This document shows, in pieces, positions 59,968-64,000 of a stretch of 64,000 nt of DNA. Position 1 is the stretch's first letter. Each line of letters opens with the position of its first letter. The notes below the pieces were generated by a model. The model was given only the letters and a program-made list of their open reading frames with translations. It had not been told where the DNA came from and searched no databases. The position numbers were made by a program, and so were the translations under genes. The stretch comes from Ensifer sp. USDA 6670 (lineage in GTDB: Bacteria > Pseudomonadota > Alphaproteobacteria > Rhizobiales > Rhizobiaceae): positions 777,603 through 841,602 of the forward strand of contig ATWE01000001.1 in NCBI GenBank assembly GCA_000421085.1, written 5' to 3'.

Positions 59968-60019
59968 AGTGACAATTCTCTATATTGCACGACATTTTAT
60001 GTCAATTATCTCTATGACA
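59961..60019. promoter_or_regulatory. Shared MocR/DUF1127 control region
   Basis: A perfect palindrome TTGTCA-TAG-TGACAA (59961-59975) overlaps the MocR start codon, and a second inverted pair TGTCA-N10-TGACA (60000-60019) lies beyond. The two also share a direct repeat of the form TGNCAATT...TCTCTAT. Likely MocR operators, by analogy with other MocR promoters. Confidence 0.6.
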
Positions 60020-60292
60020 GCAGATGCAATGCGGGCAATGGTGATGACAATGGGTGCAATTGATGCAATTCGGCCTTTGGATAGAAATCCTCGGCCACCG
60101 GCGCGCTTCGGCATTGATTCACGAGGTGGCGCGGGAAATGTGTTGTCGCGGCTTTGGCAGCTTTATTGCGCGCTGGCGTCCAAGAGGCGCAGCCGTCTGG
60201 CGCTCGACGAACTCAGCACGCATCTGCTCGACGATATAGGTGTGAGCGAAAAGGAGGCGCGGCGCGAGTCGGCCGTCCCCTTCTGGCGGTAG
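60014..60292 (+). CDS. DUF1127 small protein
   Basis: The conserved domain is at the C-terminus: LWQLYCALASKRRSRLALDELSTHLLDDIGVSEKEARREAAVPFW-like, ending VPFWR, i.e. the DUF1127 core with R-R, L-x-x-L and the D-I-G turn. Arg-rich DUF1127 proteins in alphaproteobacteria act in RNA or phosphate/carbon-related regulation. I chose ATG 60014 (MTADAMRAMVM), with ATG 59999 as an equal alternative; both produce a longer N-terminus than most family members. It diverges from the MocR gene, which probably regulates it. Confidence 0.82.
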   Translation: MTADAMRAMVMTMGAIDAIRPLDRNPRPPARFGIDSRGGAGNVLSRLWQLYCALASKRRSRLALDELSTHLLDDIGVSEKEARRESAVPFWR

Positions 60293-60676
60293 AGTGTCCG
60301 GCAATTGCTTCCTCCCTGTCTCGTCACAGGGATGAGAGCAGCGCCGCGTCTGCGGCGCAGAAGAGTCTTTCCAGTCCAATGACTTGGCCTGGCTGGATTC
60401 CTGTGACGAGCACAGGAATGAGGGCGGAGAGGGTGCGGTCCCTCTGAATACTTCTCACGGGCCGTGCGGATATCAAGGAGATGGCGCGCATATCCTTCGA
60501 GCGAAGGTTGCGGTAGCGCCCCTGCATTCCCGCCCTCATTCCTGTGCTCGTCACAGGAATCCAGCAGCGCCGCGTCTGCGGCGCGGGAGAGTCTTTCCAG
60601 TCCAGTGACTTGGCCGGCTGGACTCCTCTGTGAGAGCATCGCCACGCGACCGGTCGCGTGGCCGAAGTTGATCAGA
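60293..60676. repeat. Mosaic of direct and inverted palindromic repeats
   Basis: An ~80-bp block (CGTCACAGG...GTCTTTCCAGTCCA...GGCTGGA) occurs at 60321-60402 and again at 60549-60628, differing at a few bases. In addition a 33-bp segment at 60395-60427 and its exact complement at 60530-60562 form a long inverted pair around TCCTGTG(A)CGAGCACAGG. The pattern indicates dispersed rhizobial palindromic elements. The 384-bp gap holds no credible gene. Confidence 0.85.
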
Positions 60677-61084
60677 TCAGCTGCAGCCTTTGCCGCCGGC
60701 GGCCCAGCGGCGCACATCCGCGGCGATGCGCGTTCCTACGGGCTCGCTCATCAGCGGCCCGAAGGCCTGCAGGCGGGCAGGTTGACCCTCGGCCTCGACC
60801 ACGGCAAGCGGGCGCGATTCCGGTGACTTGCGCGGGACAATCAGGATGCGCGGACGTCCCGAGAAGGAGTTGAGTTCGGGGGCGAGGCGATAGGCTTTGA
60901 ACGCCGCATCACCCGACTTGAACCAGCAGCCGCTAGCGCCGAGAGCGACGCGCTCCATCGTCGGCAGCGCGGCGGAACTCGCGGCCGGTGCGGCGGGACG
61001 TCCCGACTGGCAGGCGGCGACAAACGTCAGGCTAGCGGCAACGCAGGCGAGCGCAAGGGAACGTCCGTTGAAAATGGATGACAT
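60677..61084 (-). CDS. Small lipoprotein of unknown function
   Basis: A 135-residue protein with a lipoprotein signal: basic start, hydrophobic LALACVAASLTFVAAC, the Cys being the lipobox (V-A-A-C). The mature part has VALGASGCWFKSGDAAFKAYRLAPELNSFSGRPRILIVPR and ends WAAGGKGCS; two further Cys may pair. The start MSSIFNGRSLAL at 61084 is preferred over four residues earlier. Conserved-looking but not assignable. It is monocistronic between purQ and the repeat mosaic. Confidence 0.75.
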   Translation of the reverse strand: MSSIFNGRSLALACVAASLTFVAACQSGRPAAPAASSAALPTMERVALGASGCWFKSGDAAFKAYRLAPELNSFSGRPRILIVPRKSPESRPLAVVEAEGQPARLQAFGPLMSEPVGTRIAADVRRWAAGGKGCS

Positions 61085-61188
61085 AGGAGGTCTCACGGAA
61101 CTGGTGGCAAATGCCGCCTTCCAGCGGCGACCGGAGCAATTTCAGAAGTACGAAGCGGTTTTCTACCCGTATTGCTACATGACAAAAC

Positions 61189-61860
61189 TTAAGCAGCAAT
61201 TACGTCCAGCGCGGAGGCGAAGAGCCCTCGGCCGTCCGCACCACCATGAGCGGACTCGATCAGGTTTTCCGGATGCGGCATCATGCCGAGCACATTGCCC
61301 TTCGCGTTCAGCACGCCGGCAATGTCGTTGACGGAGCCGTTCGGATTGGTTCCTTCGGCATAGCGGAACACGACATGGCCATTGCCTTCGATTGCCTTCA
61401 ACGTTTCCGCATCGGCGAAATAGTTGCCGTCATGGTGGGCGACGGGGCTGCGGATCACCTGGCCCTTGGCGTAGGCGCGGGTAAAAGCGGTGTCTGCGTT
61501 GACGACTTCGAGCTTCACCTCGCGGCAGACGAACTTCAGCGAGGCGTTGCGCATCAACGCGCCGGGCAGGAGGCCCGCCTCGACGAGGATTTGGAAACCG
61601 TTGCAGACGCCGAGTACGCGCACGCCTTGCTCCGCCTTGGCCTTGATCGCCTGCATCACCGGCATGCGTGCAGCGATTGCGCCGCAGCGCAGATAGTCGC
61701 CATAAGAGAAGCCGCCGGGAATGACGATCAGGTCCACATCCGGGATTTCGGTCTCCGTCTGCCAGACGGTGACCGGCGCCTTGCCGGAAATCTTCGTCAG
61801 CGCCGCGATCATGTCGCGGTCGCGATTGAGACCAGGAAGCTGAACGACGGCGGACTTCAT
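61189..61860 (-). CDS. purQ: Phosphoribosylformylglycinamidine synthase subunit PurQ
   Basis: PurQ is the glutaminase subunit of FGAM synthase, feeding ammonia to PurL. The 223-residue class I amidotransferase has [19 protein letters not shown], the nucleophile Cys in [19 protein letters not shown], and the catalytic His/Glu in [12 protein letters not shown]. The start [16 protein letters not shown] at 61860 is standard. It follows purS, 81 bp upstream, and purC. Confidence 0.98.
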   Translation of the reverse strand: MKSAVVQLPGLNRDRDMIAALTKISGKAPVTVWQTETEIPDVDLIVIPGGFSYGDYLRCGAIAARMPVMQAIKAKAEQGVRVLGVCNGFQILVEAGLLPGALMRNASLKFVCREVKLEVVNADTAFTRAYAKGQVIRSPVAHHDGNYFADAETLKAIEGNGHVVFRYAEGTNPNGSVNDIAGVLNAKGNVLGMMPHPENLIESAHGGADGRGLFASALDVIAA

Positions 61861-61941
61861 GACGTACCTATCTTGCCTTTGCCCCCGGCATATAAGGATT
61901 TCCGGGGTTGTTTCAACGCAGTGCAATGGCCGCCCCCGCCG

Positions 61942-62184
61942 TCAGGCGAGGGAGATGCTGTAGTTTTCGATAACGGTATTGGCGAGGAGCTTTTCGCACA
62001 TGGCCTTGAGGTCGGCTTCCGCCTTGACCTTGTCGGCGGTTTCGAGATGCAGATCGAACACCTTGCCCTGCCGCACCTGGCCGATGCCGTCAAAGCCGAG
62101 AGCGCCGAGAGCGCCTTCGATTGCCTTACCCTGCGGGTCGAGAACACCGTTCTTCAGCGTCACGGTTACGCGTGCCTTGATCAC
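61942..62184 (-). CDS. purS: Phosphoribosylformylglycinamidine synthase subunit PurS
   Basis: PurS is the small bridging subunit that lets PurL and PurQ assemble. The 80-residue protein matches: IKARVTVTLKNGVLDPQGKAIEGALGALGFDGIGQVRQGKVFDLHLE, then LKAMCEKLLANTVIENYSISLA. It lies 18 bp after purC and 81 bp before purQ. The presence of PurS explains the short form of PurL in this window. Confidence 0.98.
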   Translation of the reverse strand: MIKARVTVTLKNGVLDPQGKAIEGALGALGFDGIGQVRQGKVFDLHLETADKVKAEADLKAMCEKLLANTVIENYSISLA

Positions 62185-62202
62185 TTTTGCTTATCCCCGA
62201 GA

Positions 62203-62967
62203 TTACTTGACCAGCACCGGACCCGAACCGCGCGGCGGCTCGTTTTCATTGATGATACCGAGGCGGCGGGCCACTTCCTGATAGGCTTCGACAAGCCCGC
62301 CCATATCGCGGCGGAACCGGTCCTTGTCCATCTTTTCCTTCGTCTCGATGTCCCAGAGACGGCAGCTGTCGGGGGAAATTTCGTCGGCCAGGACGATGCG
62401 CATCATGTCGCCCTCATAGAGGCGGCCGCATTCGACCTTGAAGTCGACGAGCTGGATACCGACGCCGAGGAAAAGGCCGGAAAGGAAATCGTTGATGCGG
62501 ATGGCGAGCGCCATGATGTCGTCGAGTTCCTGCGGGCTCGCCCAGCCGAAAGCAGTGATGTGTTCCTCTGAGACCATCGGGTCGTCGAGGGCGTCGGCCT
62601 TGTAATAGAATTCGATGATCGAGCGCGGAAGGACGGTGCCTTCCTCGATGCCGAGGCGCTTGGCAAGAGAGCCGGCGGCAACATTGCGCACCACGATCTC
62701 GAGCGGGATGATTTCCACTTCCTTGATCAACTGCTCGCGCATGTTGAGGCGGCGGATGAAATGGGTAGGGATGCCGATCTTGTTCAGATGCGTGAAGATG
62801 TACTCGGAAATACGGTTGTTGAGTACGCCCTTACCGTCGATGACGTCATGTTTCTTCTTGTTGAAGGCGGTGGCGTCGTCCTTGAAGAACTGGATCAGCG
62901 TGCCCGGTTCCGGACCCTCGTAAAGGATCTTGGCCTTGCCCTCGTAGATACGGCGGCGACGATTCAT
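62203..62967 (-). CDS. purC: SAICAR synthetase
   Basis: PurC ligates aspartate to CAIR using ATP, giving SAICAR. The 254-residue protein has [55 protein letters not shown] VVRNVAAGS, and [26 protein letters not shown] (the aspartate/ATP site). It heads purC-purS-purQ on the minus strand; a divergent zeta-subunit gene starts 230 bp upstream. Confidence 0.97.
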   Translation of the reverse strand: MNRRRRIYEGKAKILYEGPEPGTLIQFFKDDATAFNKKKHDVIDGKGVLNNRISEYIFTHLNKIGIPTHFIRRLNMREQLIKEVEIIPLEIVVRNVAAGSLAKRLGIEEGTVLPRSIIEFYYKADALDDPMVSEEHITAFGWASPQELDDIMALAIRINDFLSGLFLGVGIQLVDFKVECGRLYEGDMMRIVLADEISPDSCRLWDIETKEKMDKDRFRRDMGGLVEAYQEVARRLGIINENEPPRGSGPVLVK

Positions 62968-63196
62968 GGATCTGTCTCTGTGGTTGTTGGCGCTCTTGGG
63001 AGGCGCATTGGGAATTTTCTCAGCGGGTCCATATCCGAAAAGAAGACAATTAACAATCGGCGTGTCTTTCCATCCCCGGATTAGATTAGGCTATCATGAA
63101 AGTCGCCGAAGGCGAAAAGGCGCATTGCACTTTCGAGAGCCTTTTGGTTTATGGCGATGGTGCTTCGGGCAGCATATTTTTGAGGGAGATCGATTG

Positions 63197-63511
63197 ATGA
63201 CGACGATGCAGGATCGCGAGAAGGCTTTCGAGGCGAAGTTCGCACTGGACGAGGAGTTGAGGTTCAAGGCCACCGCGCGCCGTAACAAACTGCTTGGCCT
63301 TTGGGCCGCCGGTCTTCTCGCCAAGTCGGACCCGGAAGCCTATGCGAGCGAAATCGTCGCCGCGGACTTCGAAGAGGCCGGGCACGAGGACGTGGTGCGC
63401 AAGATCAAGGCCGATTTCGACGCGGCTGGCGTTGCCATATCCGAGGACGACATTCGCGTCCGGATGATTGAGTTGCTCTCGGAAGCGGTCGCACAAGTTC
63501 AGAAAAACTGA
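63197..63511 (+). CDS. F1-ATPase inhibitor zeta subunit (DUF1476)
   Basis: A 104-residue protein whose N-terminus TMQDREKAFEAKFALDEELRFKATARRNKLLG is the inhibitory segment of the alphaproteobacterial zeta subunit, described in Paracoccus. It blocks reverse ATP hydrolysis by F1. The remaining four-helix part (LLAKSDPEAYASEIVAADFEEAGHEDVVRKIKADF) also fits DUF1476. It stands apart from ATP synthase genes and diverges from purC, as is common in rhizobia. The start MTTMQDREK at 63197 follows GAGGGAG 11 bases upstream. Confidence 0.93.
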   Translation: MTTMQDREKAFEAKFALDEELRFKATARRNKLLGLWAAGLLAKSDPEAYASEIVAADFEEAGHEDVVRKIKADFDAAGVAISEDDIRVRMIELLSEAVAQVQKN

Positions 63512-63568
63512 GCCGATACCGTGAGGCCGGAGCCTTTTTGGAGGGTGCCCCTCATCCTCCTGCCGGCA

Positions 63569-63598
63569 CCTTCTCCCCATTTTTTGATGGGGAGAAGG
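63569..63598. repeat. Short palindromic intergenic repeat
   Basis: CCTTCTCCCC and GGGGAGAAGG flank an AT-rich centre (ATTTTTTGAT), preceded by CCCCTCATCCTCCTGCCGGC. The same family as 33700 and 49220. On the plus strand it may also terminate the zeta-subunit transcript. Confidence 0.72.
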
Positions 63599-63692
63599 GA
63601 CAAAGCGGCCCGCCTTTCGATTGATATCGCACAGGAGCGCCGAGCCTTGCCGCGAGTCCCCTTCGCCCCGCTTGCGGGGAGAAGCGCAACCA

Positions 63693-64000
63693 TTAAGCGG
63701 AAGCATTTTGTTGCGGGGTGTTTTTCATCCATGGGGTTTGCCGCTTAAGGACTGCGTTGGCGAAGATGATGAGTTTGCGGACACAGGCGATGAGTGCCGT
63801 CTTGTGGGATTTGCCTTTTTCGGTGAGGTGTTTGTAGTGAACGACCAGCCTCGCGTTCCAGCGCTGCGACGCCGGTAAGGCGGCATTGAACAGGGCCCTG
63901 CGGACGCGCGCCCGTCCACCGGCAATATGGCGCTCGCCCTCACGCTTGCCGCTCTGGTCGTCATAAGGCGCCACGCCGGTCAGCGCGCGATCTCCTCACG
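63693..64000 (-). mobile_element. IS110-family transposase, 3' part, frame broken near the window edge
   Basis: Reading from the edge, LTGVAPYDDQSGKREGERHIAGGRARVRRALFNAALPASQRWNARLVVHYKHLTEKGKSHKTALIACVRKLIIFANAVLKR is the C-terminal (transposase_20) domain of IS110-type DEDD transposases. In that frame a stop occurs at 63996-63998. The adjoining frame at the very edge reads REEIAR, the residues expected just before LTGVAP, so one base seems to be missing around 63980-63985. The stop is TAA at 63693. The rest of the element is outside the window. Confidence 0.8.

Overview
The window reads as ordinary chromosome of a rhizobium of the Sinorhizobium/Ensifer type. This rests on high GC, RIME-like intergenic palindromes, the CckA and HPt signalling proteins, a very large growth-pole-type coiled-coil protein, a SUF-type BolA/Grx4 pair, an alphaproteobacterial F1-ATPase zeta subunit and the arrangement of the pur, fol and pet genes. 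The genus is an inference from content and style, not from a database search. I count about 58 protein genes or gene remnants on both strands and found no tRNA, rRNA, CRISPR array, prophage or large genomic island.

Layout. 1-500: the end of a HigB/RelE-type toxin and its overlapping antitoxin. 0.6-5.3 kb: a BON-domain protein and hemF, an MFS exporter, soxR with a divergent flavin reductase sharing a textbook SoxR operator, and trmL. 5.7-12.7 kb: two tandem ABC exporters, then petABC (cytochrome bc1). 12.8-13.6 kb: a tandem array of a ~287-bp palindromic element. 13.8-20.0 kb: one 2090-residue membrane-anchored coiled-coil protein resembling the growth pole ring protein GPR/RgsE. 20.6-22.8 kb: an HPt protein, a ferredoxin, a candidate anti-Shine-Dalgarno small RNA on the minus strand and a DUF922 protein. 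23-28.8 kb: folP-folB-folK, a secreted protein, a YcjF/YcjX pair and a SixA-like phosphatase. 29.2-33.7 kb: dksA, a frameshifted FliO-like gene and cckA. 33.8-37.2 kb: psuK-psuG and recA behind an SOS box. 37.5-51.2 kb: alaS, icd, a FUSC transporter, trmJ-murI, a HerA-like ATPase, rpsD, a glutaminase, ttcA and an inositol-monophosphatase-like gene. 51.3-53.9 kb: two paralogous Bcr/CflA exporters. 54.2-63 kb: grxD, a small basic protein, a BolA-like gene, purL, a PagL-like protein, a MocR regulator divergent from a DUF1127 gene, a lipoprotein, purQ, purS and purC. 63.2-64 kb: the ATPase zeta subunit and the 3' part of an IS110-family transposase.

How genes work together. purC-purS-purQ and purL supply consecutive de novo purine steps: PurS, PurQ and PurL form the FGAM synthase and PurC follows. 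folP-B-K is a compact folate operon. petABC encodes the three catalytic subunits of the bc1 complex. CckA and an HPt protein point to the CtrA cell-cycle phosphorelay, and the GPR-like protein to polar growth.

Nothing here is a clear undescribed multi-gene system. The most promising leads are the putative small RNA at 21.76-21.85 kb, the internally amplified giant protein, the MocR/DUF1127 pair with its repeated operator motifs, the frameshifted FliO-like gene, and an 18-codon ORF with a strong ribosome-binding site ahead of the ABC exporters.
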